64,000 bases of DNA from the NCBI GenBank assembly GCA_030537615.1, contig JAUNVP010000006.1, forward strand, positions 54,131 through 118,130. Reading direction: 5' to 3'. This stretch comes from Actinomycetaceae bacterium (GTDB lineage Bacteria > Actinomycetota > Actinomycetes > Actinomycetales > Actinomycetaceae). The translations under genes were made by a program, and so were the position numbers. The notes beneath the pieces are model-generated. The model was given only the letters and a program-made list of their open reading frames with translations. It was not told the origin of the DNA and ran no database searches. Shown here in pieces: positions 37,361 to 45,918 of the stretch (position 1 is the stretch's first letter; every line of letters begins with the position of its first letter).

Positions 37361-38910
37361 AGGCGTTTCACCAGCGGGAACGTAATGGTTTCCCGGATCC
37401 CGTAGCCGGTCAGCGCCATGAGGAGGCGGTCAAGCCCCATTCCCATGCCGCCGGCTGGCGGCATGCCCTGTTCCATAGCTTCGAGGAAGTCTTCATCGAG
37501 AACCATGGCTTCAGGGTCTCCCTGCGCGGCGGCAAGAGCCTGCGCTTCAAAGCGCTCGCGCTGGATAACAGGGTCAACGAGCTCGGAATACGCCGTTGCC
37601 AACTCAAAACCACGCACGTACAGATCCCACTTCTCGACCCGACCGGGGAGGGAGCGGTGTCCGCGCACGAGCGGTGAGGTGTCGACCGGGTAGTCGCGGA
37701 CGAAAGTCGGCTCCCATAGGTCATCGCCAACGGCGTCCTCAAAGATTTCCTCCGCGATTTTGCCGGCAACCGCATGGTCTGGGATGGCAAGTTCCCGTTC
37801 TTCGGCAATTTCTCGCAACCGCTCAATCGGGGTCTCAGGAGTGATTTCTTCTCCGACAGCTTCGGAAACTGCTTCATAGAAGCTGATCTCACGCCACTCG
37901 CCCGACAGATCGTATTCCGTGCCATCGGCAAGCGTGACGATCTCGGTACCAAATACGTCGCGGGCTGCTCTTTGAATGAACTCGCGCGTGCGTGTCGCCA
38001 TCGTGTTGTACGTGCCGTAGGCTTCGTAGGCTTCGAGCATCGTGAATTCGGGCGAGTGTGACGAGTCTGCGCCCTCGTTGCGGAAGTTGCGGTTAATCTC
38101 GAAAACCTTTTCGATGCCGCCAACAACTGCGCGTTTGAGGAATAGTTCGGGGGCGATACGCAAGTACAGCTCGGTGTCATACGCATTCATATGCGTCTGG
38201 AACGGGCGCGCCGCGGCCCCGCCGTGGATGTTCTGGAGCATTGGCGTCTCGATTTCAATGAAGCCCTCATCATCGAAATACTGTCGCAACGAACGGACCA
38301 CTTTGGCGCGCAAGCGCACCATGTCGCGCGCCCCTTGGCGAGTAATCATATCGAGGTGGCGGCGCCGAATCCGCGCTTCTTCGGACAGCGACATTTCTTC
38401 GCCGTCCTCGGTCACAAACGTCTTGGGAAGAGGTCGAATCGCCTTCGCGGCAATCTGCCAGGCGGGAACGTCCTCGCCAGGCTGGGCGAATACCGAGAGC
38501 TCACCGCGTCGCGATCGCATGGCCGGGCCGTGCACGAACAGATGGTCGCCGAGGTCGACGTCGGATTTGAAGGATTTGAGGGAGTCCGCTCCGACCTCCT
38601 TGGCCGACAGCATGACTTGAATGCGGTTGCCTTCACCGTCTTGAAGGACGACAAACTGGAGCTTGCCCGAACCGCGGATGAGCATGACGCGACCCGCTAT
38701 GCCGACGGTCTCGTCAGACTGTTCGTCGATCTCTAGGTAGTCATATTTCTCGCGCACCTGGGCGATAGTGCTCGTAATCGGTAGCTCGACGGGGTACGGG
38801 TCACGCCCTTCGGCGAGAATTCGCGCGCGCTTTTCAAGACGAATACGAATCTGCTCGGGGGCCTGGTTGGCGGCATCTTTATTTTCCACAGAATCCATCG
38901 TACCGGGCAT
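37357..38910 (-). CDS. lysS: Lysine--tRNA ligase (class II)
   Basis: The 517-residue enzyme charges tRNA-Lys. It has an N-terminal OB-fold (VGIAGRVMLIRGSGKLQFVVLQDGEG...), motif 1 region (FIEIETPMLQNIHGGAAARPF), motif 2 (FEINRNFRNEGADSSHSPEFTMLEAYEAYGTY) and motif 3 (GGMGMGLDRLLMALTG). The C-terminus is IRETITFPLVKRL, normal for the family. Start is ATG 38910; ATG 38898 is an alternative. It heads the lysS-trkH-trkA-SDR-kinase gene string. Confidence 0.96.
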   Translation of the reverse strand: MPGTMDSVENKDAANQAPEQIRIRLEKRARILAEGRDPYPVELPITSTIAQVREKYDYLEIDEQSDETVGIAGRVMLIRGSGKLQFVVLQDGEGNRIQVMLSAKEVGADSLKSFKSDVDLGDHLFVHGPAMRSRRGELSVFAQPGEDVPAWQIAAKAIRPLPKTFVTEDGEEMSLSEEARIRRRHLDMITRQGARDMVRLRAKVVRSLRQYFDDEGFIEIETPMLQNIHGGAAARPFQTHMNAYDTELYLRIAPELFLKRAVVGGIEKVFEINRNFRNEGADSSHSPEFTMLEAYEAYGTYNTMATRTREFIQRAARDVFGTEIVTLADGTEYDLSGEWREISFYEAVSEAVGEEITPETPIERLREIAEERELAIPDHAVAGKIAEEIFEDAVGDDLWEPTFVRDYPVDTSPLVRGHRSLPGRVEKWDLYVRGFELATAYSELVDPVIQRERFEAQALAAAQGDPEAMVLDEDFLEAMEQGMPPAGGMGMGLDRLLMALTGYGIRETITFPLVKRL

Positions 38911-38951
38911 TTCGCGCCTGTCGAACTCCGTGTGAGCTCAGATACCTTCTA

Positions 38952-40052
38952 TTACCGTTCTCCGAGCCACGGTTCAAGTTCGTCAGTTTTGCCCAGCCAC
39001 TGCCACAGACCGTTTTTCCATTGTGTTTCGGGGACGAGCAAATCGCGAAATGCTGCCTCGATTTCGGACTGTGCTTCGGCGAGATGGTCTCCGGTGATAA
39101 TGAGCCGGGTGTGCGCGTCACCATCCCAATAGCCGGCTTCTCCAATACTGACACTCCCGTTGGTTCCGCTCCACGTACACACCGAGTCCGGACGAGTGGG
39201 CACCCAGAAACATCCGCGTACAAACGCGTGATTCGGGATTACCTCACCGAGGTGTTCAATGAGTCTGTCGGGATGGACGGGGCGATTACTGTACAGATCG
39301 ATGGTGTGGACACCGTGCGCGGTTGATCCGCCGCAGGCTCGCATCGTCGCCGGGTGAGCGCGCTCGAGCGCACTGTCCAGGTCGTGAACCCCGCGCAAAA
39401 TAGTGCGGAAGTCGAAGTCTTCGACCGAGGTCACGAGATCTGTCGTCTCATCACATGCATGTTCAATTAAATCGCGCCCGACGCCCGCTTCACCGATGAC
39501 GGCAATGGTATCGGCGTAAAGCAAATCACCGAGTAGGACGTCACCGATGGTGCTGTCACTTTCATCGACCCAGTTGTCATCGCCTGGAGAGCTCAGTCGG
39601 CACGATCGGACCCAGTTGTGTATTGCATGGCCCGTGCCGAGCAGCAGTGCGCTTGCCACGGTGCTATCGACACACGTGAGAGTATGCGAGACGACGACGC
39701 CGGCCAGCGGGTGGCGCGAGTCCTCAATATCGTCAATGAGGTGTGGCACGAGGGATGTCAGTTCGATTCCACCTGGAGCAACAGCAAGGATAGGAAGCTC
39801 ATCATCATCAGCGGCAATCAGTTCATCTTCCATCGCGATTCGGGTGGCGCACGTCAAACAGTTGACGGGACGGGGAATCGTGTCGGTACGACGCGTTCCG
39901 TCCGCATAAAGCCAGCGCACCCGAAGGTGATCGCATGACTCGTCATAGTCGAGGCTGAGGACGTGTCCGTCTACGCCTCCGGTAAAAAGCGACAGTTCGA
40001 GAGTGTGCCGTGAAATAACATCGTGCGCGGTTGCGATAGCCAAGCGACGCAT
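38952..40052 (-). CDS. COG0523/CobW-like protein without P-loop
   Basis: A 366-residue protein that resembles the zinc-related COG0523 GTPases in layout: a C-x2-C motif (PVNCLTCATR) near residue 70, a middle SHTLTCVDSTVASALLLG region with the LNKxD-equivalent lost, an AHPATMR segment and the CobW C-terminal domain (HAFVRGCFWVPTRPDSVCTWSGTNGSVSI). The N-terminus MRRLAIATAHDVISRHTLELSLFTGG lacks the GxxxxGKT nucleotide-binding loop. It is therefore probably not a GTPase. A Zur-type box lies at 40073-40087 just upstream, and zinc-free L33/L36 genes are divergent. It likely has a role in zinc shortage, for instance in metal handling. Start 40052 was chosen because of GGAGGGCTT. Confidence 0.75.
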   Translation of the reverse strand: MRRLAIATAHDVISRHTLELSLFTGGVDGHVLSLDYDESCDHLRVRWLYADGTRRTDTIPRPVNCLTCATRIAMEDELIAADDDELPILAVAPGGIELTSLVPHLIDDIEDSRHPLAGVVVSHTLTCVDSTVASALLLGTGHAIHNWVRSCRLSSPGDDNWVDESDSTIGDVLLGDLLYADTIAVIGEAGVGRDLIEHACDETTDLVTSVEDFDFRTILRGVHDLDSALERAHPATMRACGGSTAHGVHTIDLYSNRPVHPDRLIEHLGEVIPNHAFVRGCFWVPTRPDSVCTWSGTNGSVSIGEAGYWDGDAHTRLIITGDHLAEAQSEIEAAFRDLLVPETQWKNGLWQWLGKTDELEPWLGER

Positions 40053-40072
40053 AAGCCCTCCAGTCCATTTGG

Positions 40073-40087
40073 TGATAACCATTATCA
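40073..40087. promoter_or_regulatory. Zur-type zinc operator (shared, divergent)
   Basis: TGATAA-CCA-TTATCA is a perfect 15-bp palindrome that fits the actinobacterial Zur box (TGANAANNNTTNTCA). It is 20 bases before the COG0523-like gene and 39 bases before rpmG, so a single site may control both directions. Gene content (zinc-free ribosomal proteins) supports this. Confidence 0.88.
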
Positions 40088-40126
40088 TTATCTAAACTGG
40101 TGTTTCATTGCAAACGGAAGGACATC

Positions 40127-40297
40127 ATGGCAGGAAAACGCGCCGATCTACGGCCCATTATCAAACTCGTCTCGACGGCCGGAACCGGATACACCTACGT
40201 CACAACCAAAAATCGACGCAATACCCCCGACCGACTAGTACTGCGTAAATACGATCCGGTCGTGCGTCAGCACGTTGAGTTCAAAGAAAGCAGGTAA
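40127..40297 (+). CDS. rpmG: Ribosomal protein L33, zinc-free (C-) paralogue
   Basis: A 56-residue protein with [54 protein letters not shown]. The two CxxC pairs of the zinc-binding form are absent, which marks the C- type made under zinc limitation to replace the zinc form on ribosomes. Start ATG follows GGAAGGAC. It is 39 bases after the Zur-type box and three bases before rpmJ, so the two form a small zinc-responsive operon. Confidence 0.93.
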   Translation: MAGKRADLRPIIKLVSTAGTGYTYVTTKNRRNTPDRLVLRKYDPVVRQHVEFKESR

Positions 40298-40299
40298 CG

Positions 40300-40422
40300 A
40301 TGAAAGTTCGCGCATCACTCCGCGCCCTCAAGAATAAAGACGGCGCAATCGTCGTTCGCCGACGGGGTAAAACCTACGTCATCAACAAAAAGAATCCGCG
40401 CTTCAAAGCCCGGCAGGGTTAG
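40300..40422 (+). CDS. rpmJ: Ribosomal protein L36, zinc-free (C-) paralogue
   Basis: A 40-residue gene: it starts [19 protein letters not shown], then [21 protein letters not shown]. It lacks the Cys/His zinc ligands of standard L36 (about 37 residues) and has the 40-residue length and insertion of the type B form. The gene starts three bases behind rpmG and its stop lies two bases from the convergent panD stop. Confidence 0.93.
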   Translation: MKVRASLRALKNKDGAIVVRRRGKTYVINKKNPRFKARQG

Positions 40423-40423
40423 C

Positions 40424-40870
40424 TCAGGTGGGGCGGTTCGGACTCCGGAGCGAACCGGGCCCACCCGTCGCACCGGTCAAGCCTGCAGGAACTCCACCGG
40501 GATCGGTTCCTCGATCAATGATGCGGTTGTGCTCATCGACGAGGACCACATGTGGATGGAGCTCTCGCGCTTGTGAGTCAGGTACCTGCGCATAGCAGAT
40601 GATAATGACGATATCCCCTGGCGAAACCAGATGAGCGGCGGCCCCATTGAGCTGAATCGTCCCTGAATCGGCTTCAGCTTCTATCGTGTAGGTCGTCAGC
40701 CGAGAACCGTTGGTGACATTAACGACGTCGACCTGCTGGCCTTCAAGAATGTCTGCCGCCTCGAGGAGAGTGCGGTCGATGCTCACTGACCCGACGTAGT
40801 TCAGATCGGCTCCCGTCACGGTGGCGCGATGGATCTTACCGGTCATCATTGTTCGGCTTATTTCAGTCAT
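40424..40870 (-). CDS. panD: Aspartate 1-decarboxylase
   Basis: A 148-residue pyruvoyl enzyme that makes beta-alanine for pantothenate. Self-cleavage occurs at Gly27-Ser28 in NYVGSVSID. Further motifs are [39 protein letters not shown] and [12 protein letters not shown]. The last 20 residues (from DRGTD) are an extension beyond the usual 120-130. It overlaps panC by eight bases. Confidence 0.95.
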   Translation of the reverse strand: MTEISRTMMTGKIHRATVTGADLNYVGSVSIDRTLLEAADILEGQQVDVVNVTNGSRLTTYTIEAEADSGTIQLNGAAAHLVSPGDIVIIICYAQVPDSQARELHPHVVLVDEHNRIIDRGTDPGGVPAGLTGATGGPGSLRSPNRPT

Positions 40871-41714
40871 CGTTCACCTCCAGCACGGTGTTGTCGATCA
40901 GTCGAGTCGTTCCTATTTTAGCGGCCAGCGCCAATACGGCCTCTCCGCGTGAGACGGGCAGGAATGTCGTCGGGTCAACTAAAGCCACATAATCAACATC
41001 GGCGGCCGGTTCTGAGGCGAGCACCTCTCGAGCTGAGCGAACAATTGTCTCCGCGTTTTTTCCGCTCGAGGCCGCTCGTTGTCCTGCCTGCAGCGCACGC
41101 GACAACACCAGTGCCTGCGTGCGCTCAGTAGCCGAAAGATAGGCGTTGCGGGACGAGAGTGCGAGTCCGTCCTCTGCCCGCACAATCGGAGCGCCGACAA
41201 TCTCTATCCCCATGTCGAGGTCGCGCACCATCTGGCGGATGATTGCGAGTTGTTGAGCATCCTTTTGTCCAAAAACCGCGACATCCGGGCGAATGAGATT
41301 AAAGACCTTATGGACTACCAAGCACACCCCGGCGAAATGGGTGGGACGCGTGGCACCTTCAAGAACTTGCGCGGTTGGTCCCGGATTAATAGTTACCTGC
41401 GCATCACCGTGCGGGTACACGTCCTCGACGCTCGGGGCGAATACGAGATCAGCATGCGCGCGTGTAAGGGCCGCGACATCAGCATCGAGGGTACGCGGAT
41501 AGGCGTCGAAGTCCTCCCCTGGCGCAAACTGGGTCGGGTTCACAAACACGGTGACCACAACGTGATCGCAGTGTTTACGCGCCTCGGTGACCAAACTCAG
41601 ATGTCCCTCATGAAGCGCCCCCATCGTCATCACGAGACCACGTTTTCCCGGTAGGTCGTTGAGTGCCTCACGCAAGGCGGTACGGGTGTGGACAACTGAT
41701 GGGCTGTGATTCAC
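40863..41714 (-). CDS. panC: Pantothenate synthetase (pantoate--beta-alanine ligase)
   Basis: The 283-residue enzyme joins pantoate and beta-alanine using ATP. It has the HIGH-like [36 protein letters not shown], the [19 protein letters not shown] region and the C-terminal [15 protein letters not shown] motif ([15 protein letters not shown]). The GTG start at 41714 follows AGGGAG. It overlaps panD at the end and follows the DUF2520 gene by 107 bases. panB is not in the window. Confidence 0.95.
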   Translation of the reverse strand: MNHSPSVVHTRTALREALNDLPGKRGLVMTMGALHEGHLSLVTEARKHCDHVVVTVFVNPTQFAPGEDFDAYPRTLDADVAALTRAHADLVFAPSVEDVYPHGDAQVTINPGPTAQVLEGATRPTHFAGVCLVVHKVFNLIRPDVAVFGQKDAQQLAIIRQMVRDLDMGIEIVGAPIVRAEDGLALSSRNAYLSATERTQALVLSRALQAGQRAASSGKNAETIVRSAREVLASEPAADVDYVALVDPTTFLPVSRGEAVLALAAKIGTTRLIDNTVLEVNDD

Positions 41715-41821
41715 GACGGGCTCCCTTCTAGCACCATTGTGAGTGAGACTTGTGTATCAATGCGAACCGGTTTCTCGTTTTGTGGCCGATGTCCCTCGCG
41801 GAGCATTCACAGGCGCCGCTT

Positions 41822-42700
41822 TTAATCAGCTAAGAGTAGCGCCGCAACAACGTCGCGATATTGAGCGTCGGTGAGTTTTCGATGTGTGAGCGCGAGAGCC
41901 GCGGTTGCCTGAGCCAACTCCATGTAGGTTTGGGCAATATCGTCGAGGCCAGCTGCCTGCAGGCGCTGAATGTGAGAGGTGAGGGTCCCGGTATCCGCAC
42001 GAGCAACCGGGCCAGTAAGTCCGCCGACACCCTCGGATAGTGCTCGTTCGACAGTGACGGAGGCGAGCGGCTCGATAAACCTCTCCGGTTCCTCGACCCC
42101 GGCCTCGCCGAGCGCTCGCACGGCTTGCAGGATTAGTGTGTGGAGATGATTCGCACCGTGAGTAAGCGCCGCGTGATAGAGGCCGCGATGGTGCTCCTCC
42201 ACAATGACAGGATTGGCTTCGAGTTCATAGACGAGTGCTTGAGCTATCGGCAGGGCGATAGCTGGCGCGGTCACGGCTACCGGACAGTTAATTAGTCGTT
42301 CGAGGTCGATACTCCAGCCCGTGAAGCTCATCGGTGGGTGCAAGGCGATGGGGATTGCTCCTACCGCGCGGGCGGTATCGAGAACATCGGTACCGTGTGC
42401 GCCGCAGGTGTGGAGTACGATCTGGCCAGGTTTCCACGCCCCCAGTCCGCCCAGGCCATCAACGACCGGTTTGATCTGGTCGTCCGACACGGTGACCAGG
42501 ACCAGATCGGCATCGGTGGCGTCCTCAGTATCGACCAGCGGCACTCCCGGGTGGAGAGCCTGAACACGGTCATTGGAGAGGGGATTACTCGAACGGGTAA
42601 TCGCCACCACTTCATGTCCGGATATTGCCCACCCTTTGGCGAGGATTGGCCCGACTCGACCGGCACCAATCACCGATATCCGCAATCGTCCCGGTTTCAT
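41822..42700 (-). CDS. Rossmann-fold DUF2520 protein next to panC
   Basis: The 292-residue protein starts with an NAD(P)-type Rossmann motif (ISVIGAGRVGPILAKGWAISGHEVVAITRSSN) and continues with VLVTVSDDQIKPVVDGL, IVLHTCGAHGTDVLDTAR, ALHPPMSFTGW, and a C-terminal helical DUF2520 domain. It resembles 6-phosphogluconate or ketopantoate reductases. The genomic link to panC and panD (frequent in Actinobacteria) suggests a ketopantoate-reductase-like role, but this is inferred only from neighbourhood and fold. Its ATG overlaps the stop of the PH-domain gene by four bases. Confidence 0.8.
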   Translation of the reverse strand: MKPGRLRISVIGAGRVGPILAKGWAISGHEVVAITRSSNPLSNDRVQALHPGVPLVDTEDATDADLVLVTVSDDQIKPVVDGLGGLGAWKPGQIVLHTCGAHGTDVLDTARAVGAIPIALHPPMSFTGWSIDLERLINCPVAVTAPAIALPIAQALVYELEANPVIVEEHHRGLYHAALTHGANHLHTLILQAVRALGEAGVEEPERFIEPLASVTVERALSEGVGGLTGPVARADTGTLTSHIQRLQAAGLDDIAQTYMELAQATAALALTHRKLTDAQYRDVVAALLLAD

Positions 42701-44418
42701 ACTTCCTCTTCGTCAGAATGCAGACTCGTCGGTATCGTCGGTCGCCGCTCAGGATGAGGGGAATTGAACAGCTCTTCTCCGGCTCTTCCGACGTTCGTGT
42801 TCATGCGACGCTCCCATTCACGGGACGACTCACGCTTGCGTTTGTCAAGAGCGCACGCGGTGATTCGGCCAAATACGTCAATGGCGAGTTGCTCATCCAT
42901 ATGCATTTGACTGTCATTCACTGCTGTTACATCCACGAGGTGGAAACTAATATTTGCCAGTTTTCGCCGCCGGTCGAGGGGACCTTGGTGGAGTGAGGCC
43001 GACTGGAGACGCGAGTACGACAGCACGGTCAGATTTCGGGTAATCCGACCGCTTCTGATCAGTACGACAGTATCGGTCAGCAAGATTGCCCGGCGCCGCC
43101 AGGTAATCCAATCAAAGATCCTGGCGCGCCGCGGATTGGGCAAGAAATCGTAGCCTGGTCCGGTTCCTTCGATACCAAAGTTGAGTGTTCCGATCGGGTC
43201 GGTGACCCCGAGTTCGGGATAGACCATCCACACTGCGCGGAGCATCTCATCTCTCGATCCCACGGGAAGGAGGACGTTCGCTGATTCTTGTTGTTCAGCG
43301 TCTCCAGCAAATCCTGCCTGCGCAATTGTCACCTTGTACCAGCCGAAGAAGCGCCAGAAGAAAGGCTGAATGACTTCGACCGCGTGAATTCGATCGACGG
43401 GAACAGTTTGCGCACGAGTGCTGGTCAGTCCCGCTCGGATCCGAATACCGTCGTCGGTGACATAGGCTCGAAAACCGTAGCTCTTCGCGAACGCATTCCA
43501 CGCAAATCCGCCAATCGACAGCGCAAAAACACCGAGATACAGCAGATTCATGATGTTAATCGGGAACAAGATGACGAGAACGATCCCGAGCACTACGGCG
43601 GCTAGGAACACGAGGATAGCGATGAGGATCCCCATATTGAGCAGTGTCGACAAAAGCAATCGGGTCGTGTCAACCCGATAGATGAGCTGACCATCATCTC
43701 CCCCTGTCGACAGTGATGGCTCAGCGATTCTCGAGGGCCCTGGGGCTAAGTGATCCTGTGTCTCACCTGATGTCGTAGCTGTCTCCGCAAGTTCCGATTG
43801 GTCCTTGACCTCGGCCACACGAAGAAGGATTTCACGGCGAACGCGCTCGAGATCATCGGTCTTGAGTAGGCCGAACTTCAACGATGAACCTGCTCCGCCG
43901 GCTACTTCAATGTCAATATTTCCCAGTTTGAACAGTCGTCCAATCAGAGTATGGGTGATGTTGACGGCCTGGATGCGGTTAAGCCGCGCGTGCCGTTGAG
44001 ATCGGGAAAGAATACCCGACCGGTAGTAAACGGCCTCCGGAGTGATGGCGTAGCTGATGCGCCGCCAGGCAAGCCACGAGTACACTCCCGCGATCGCAAT
44101 GACGACAACAATGAACACTGCGACCGCCATCAGAATCTCAGGTAAGCCAAAGCTGGAGAGCGTATCCTCGCCAGACACTTCCTCGACGACCTCGCGGATA
44201 TCTCGCAACAGATCGGCAAACTGGTAGGTGAAGAAAGCCGCCACACCCGCGATCACAGCCCAGGTTTGGGCCAGCGGAGTCAGTGGATGAACAGCCCGCC
44301 ACGCTGATTCATCGACGCCGCTACCGACGGCCGTTTCGCGCGGCAAGCGCTTGCTTCTTCTGCGCAGAGGTCGGTGTTCCGTCTCGGCGCCGATCGTTTC
44401 TTCTGGTTCCACGCTCAC
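42697..44418 (-). CDS. PH-domain membrane protein (YdbT-like, two bPH2 domains)
   Basis: A 573-residue membrane protein. After a basic N-terminus it has two hydrophobic helices, an internal bPH2-type domain (SYAITPEAVYYRSGILSRSQRHARLNRIQAVNITHTLIGRLFKLGNIDIEVAGG), two more helices (around 270-320) and a second bPH2 domain (RAYVTDDGIRIRAGLTSTRAQTVPVDRIHAVEVIQPFFWRFFGWYKVTIAQ). This matches YdbT/YdbS-like proteins. They are paired in many Gram-positives; the function is thought to involve membrane or envelope homeostasis. Its start overlaps the smaller PH protein by four bases. Confidence 0.85.
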   Translation of the reverse strand: MSVEPEETIGAETEHRPLRRRSKRLPRETAVGSGVDESAWRAVHPLTPLAQTWAVIAGVAAFFTYQFADLLRDIREVVEEVSGEDTLSSFGLPEILMAVAVFIVVVIAIAGVYSWLAWRRISYAITPEAVYYRSGILSRSQRHARLNRIQAVNITHTLIGRLFKLGNIDIEVAGGAGSSLKFGLLKTDDLERVRREILLRVAEVKDQSELAETATTSGETQDHLAPGPSRIAEPSLSTGGDDGQLIYRVDTTRLLLSTLLNMGILIAILVFLAAVVLGIVLVILFPINIMNLLYLGVFALSIGGFAWNAFAKSYGFRAYVTDDGIRIRAGLTSTRAQTVPVDRIHAVEVIQPFFWRFFGWYKVTIAQAGFAGDAEQQESANVLLPVGSRDEMLRAVWMVYPELGVTDPIGTLNFGIEGTGPGYDFLPNPRRARIFDWITWRRRAILLTDTVVLIRSGRITRNLTVLSYSRLQSASLHQGPLDRRRKLANISFHLVDVTAVNDSQMHMDEQLAIDVFGRITACALDKRKRESSREWERRMNTNVGRAGEELFNSPHPERRPTIPTSLHSDEEEV

Positions 44419-44984
44419 AGGCCAGCCATTTCCGCTTCGCCGCGCTCGGCAAGCTGGTTGCGTAAGCGAGCGGCTTCTTCTGCAGGAAGTCCCGGAATGG
44501 TGGCATCCGTGGAGGCCGAGGCAGTGTGAAGATTCACTTCCGCAATTCCGTAGGCACGCGCAATTGGTCCTTCGGACACATCGACGTATTGCATCCGCCC
44601 GTAGGGAACCACCGTCAAGGATCGGAACATGATTCCCTTGCGGATAAGAAGATCAGAATCAGTTTCTGCATAGCCAATGGCCCGAACCTGGCGAGGAACG
44701 AGCCATAGGAGCCAGATGTGTAGCGCGACGAATACGCCAACGAAAATCCAGGCCCACACCCACCACATCAGAGCAACGACAACAAACGGGATAACCAGTA
44801 TCGCGGCAGAAATTAAGATACCGATTACGCGCACTTTAACCAGTGCGGGAGAAACTCCACGGAACTCAACTCCCCTGGGATTAAAGGGGTCTTCTGGTTG
44901 CTGCGGGTCACGCACGCGCCGGTTCACCGGTTGCACCACCGACGCAGATTCTGCATCGCTGGGTGAAAAATGTTGATCGGTCAC
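44415..44984 (-). CDS. PH-domain membrane protein (YdbS-like)
   Basis: A 189-residue protein with two hydrophobic helices (about residues 50-90: VIGILISAAILVIPFVVVAL... IFVGVFVALHIWLLWLV) followed by a bPH2 domain (RAIGYAETDSDLLIRKGIMFRSLTVVPYGRMQYVDVSEGPIARAYGIAEVNLHTAS). It is the short partner of the two-domain protein downstream (four-base overlap). GTG at 44984 follows AAAGGAAC. It is the first gene of the operon PH-PH-DUF2520-panC-panD. Confidence 0.87.
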   Translation of the reverse strand: MTDQHFSPSDAESASVVQPVNRRVRDPQQPEDPFNPRGVEFRGVSPALVKVRVIGILISAAILVIPFVVVALMWWVWAWIFVGVFVALHIWLLWLVPRQVRAIGYAETDSDLLIRKGIMFRSLTVVPYGRMQYVDVSEGPIARAYGIAEVNLHTASASTDATIPGLPAEEAARLRNQLAERGEAEMAGL

Positions 44985-45191
44985 TACCGTTCCTTTCTGC
45001 CGCGGTAATTGTCGCACAAGCCGCGCATCGTTTCTATGCGCCTAAGTGGTCTTGGGCTGAAAGATTTTATGATTACTCCAACCGGATATCGTGGTTCAGT
45101 CAAGGAAATCAGATGCTGTACCACCGTCCCCCAACCACCCAATTCACCCAACGTCCAGAAAACTTCCAGCCAAAGCATGTTGGATAAGGGT

Positions 45192-45914
45192 ATGAAAGTA
45201 ACTTCTTCTCTTACTGACGGACAGGGCGAAGCACATCTGCTCGTCGTTGATGATGAACCGAATATTCGTGATCTACTCGCTTCTTCCCTTCGCTTCGCGG
45301 GCTTCGACGTTTCAACCGCCGAAGACGGAGCCAGCGCCTTCCATCTGGCGACGACGGAACACCCGGACCTCATCGTCCTCGACGTCATGCTCCCGGATAT
45401 GGACGGCTTTACCGTCACCCGTCGTATCCGCGATGCCGGACTACGTATGCCGGTTCTCTTCCTCACCGCCCGCGATGACATGCGTGACAAGATTCAAGGC
45501 CTGACTGTTGGCGGCGACGATTACGTGACGAAACCATTTGGTCTGGAAGAAGTAGTCGCACGTATCCGCGCTATTTTGCGTCGCACGATGGCAACTGACG
45601 GAGATGACGGCATTATCCGTATTGCCGACTTGGAACTCGATGAAGATGCCCACGAAGTACGTCGAGCCGGCCAAGAGATTGATCTTTCCCCGACTGAGTT
45701 CAAGCTCCTACGGTACCTGATGATTAATGAAGGACGCGTCGTCTCAAAGATGCAGATTCTCGACCACGTGTGGGAATACGACTGGGACGGGGAAGCAGCT
45801 ATTGTCGAGTCCTATATTTCATACCTGCGACGTAAACTTGCAGTACCGGGTTCACAAGGGAACCTCATCCACACCCGCCGCGGGGTAGGGTATATGCTCC
45901 GCGCCGACCAGTAG
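45192..45914 (+). CDS. OmpR/PhoB-type response regulator
   Basis: A 240-residue regulator with an N-terminal receiver domain (HLLVVDDEPNIRDLLASSLRFAG; phospho-Asp in LIVLDVMLPDMDG; Lys in VTKPFGLEEVVARIRA) and a C-terminal winged helix (LSPTEFKLLRYLMINEGRVVSKMQILDHVW... VESYISYLRRKL). ATG 45192 is used; no good ribosome-binding site is present. It is followed after four bases by the kinase gene, making a complete two-component system. The type resembles TrcR/TcrX proteins. Confidence 0.92.
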   Translation: MKVTSSLTDGQGEAHLLVVDDEPNIRDLLASSLRFAGFDVSTAEDGASAFHLATTEHPDLIVLDVMLPDMDGFTVTRRIRDAGLRMPVLFLTARDDMRDKIQGLTVGGDDYVTKPFGLEEVVARIRAILRRTMATDGDDGIIRIADLELDEDAHEVRRAGQEIDLSPTEFKLLRYLMINEGRVVSKMQILDHVWEYDWDGEAAIVESYISYLRRKLAVPGSQGNLIHTRRGVGYMLRADQ

Positions 45915-45918
45915 GCAT

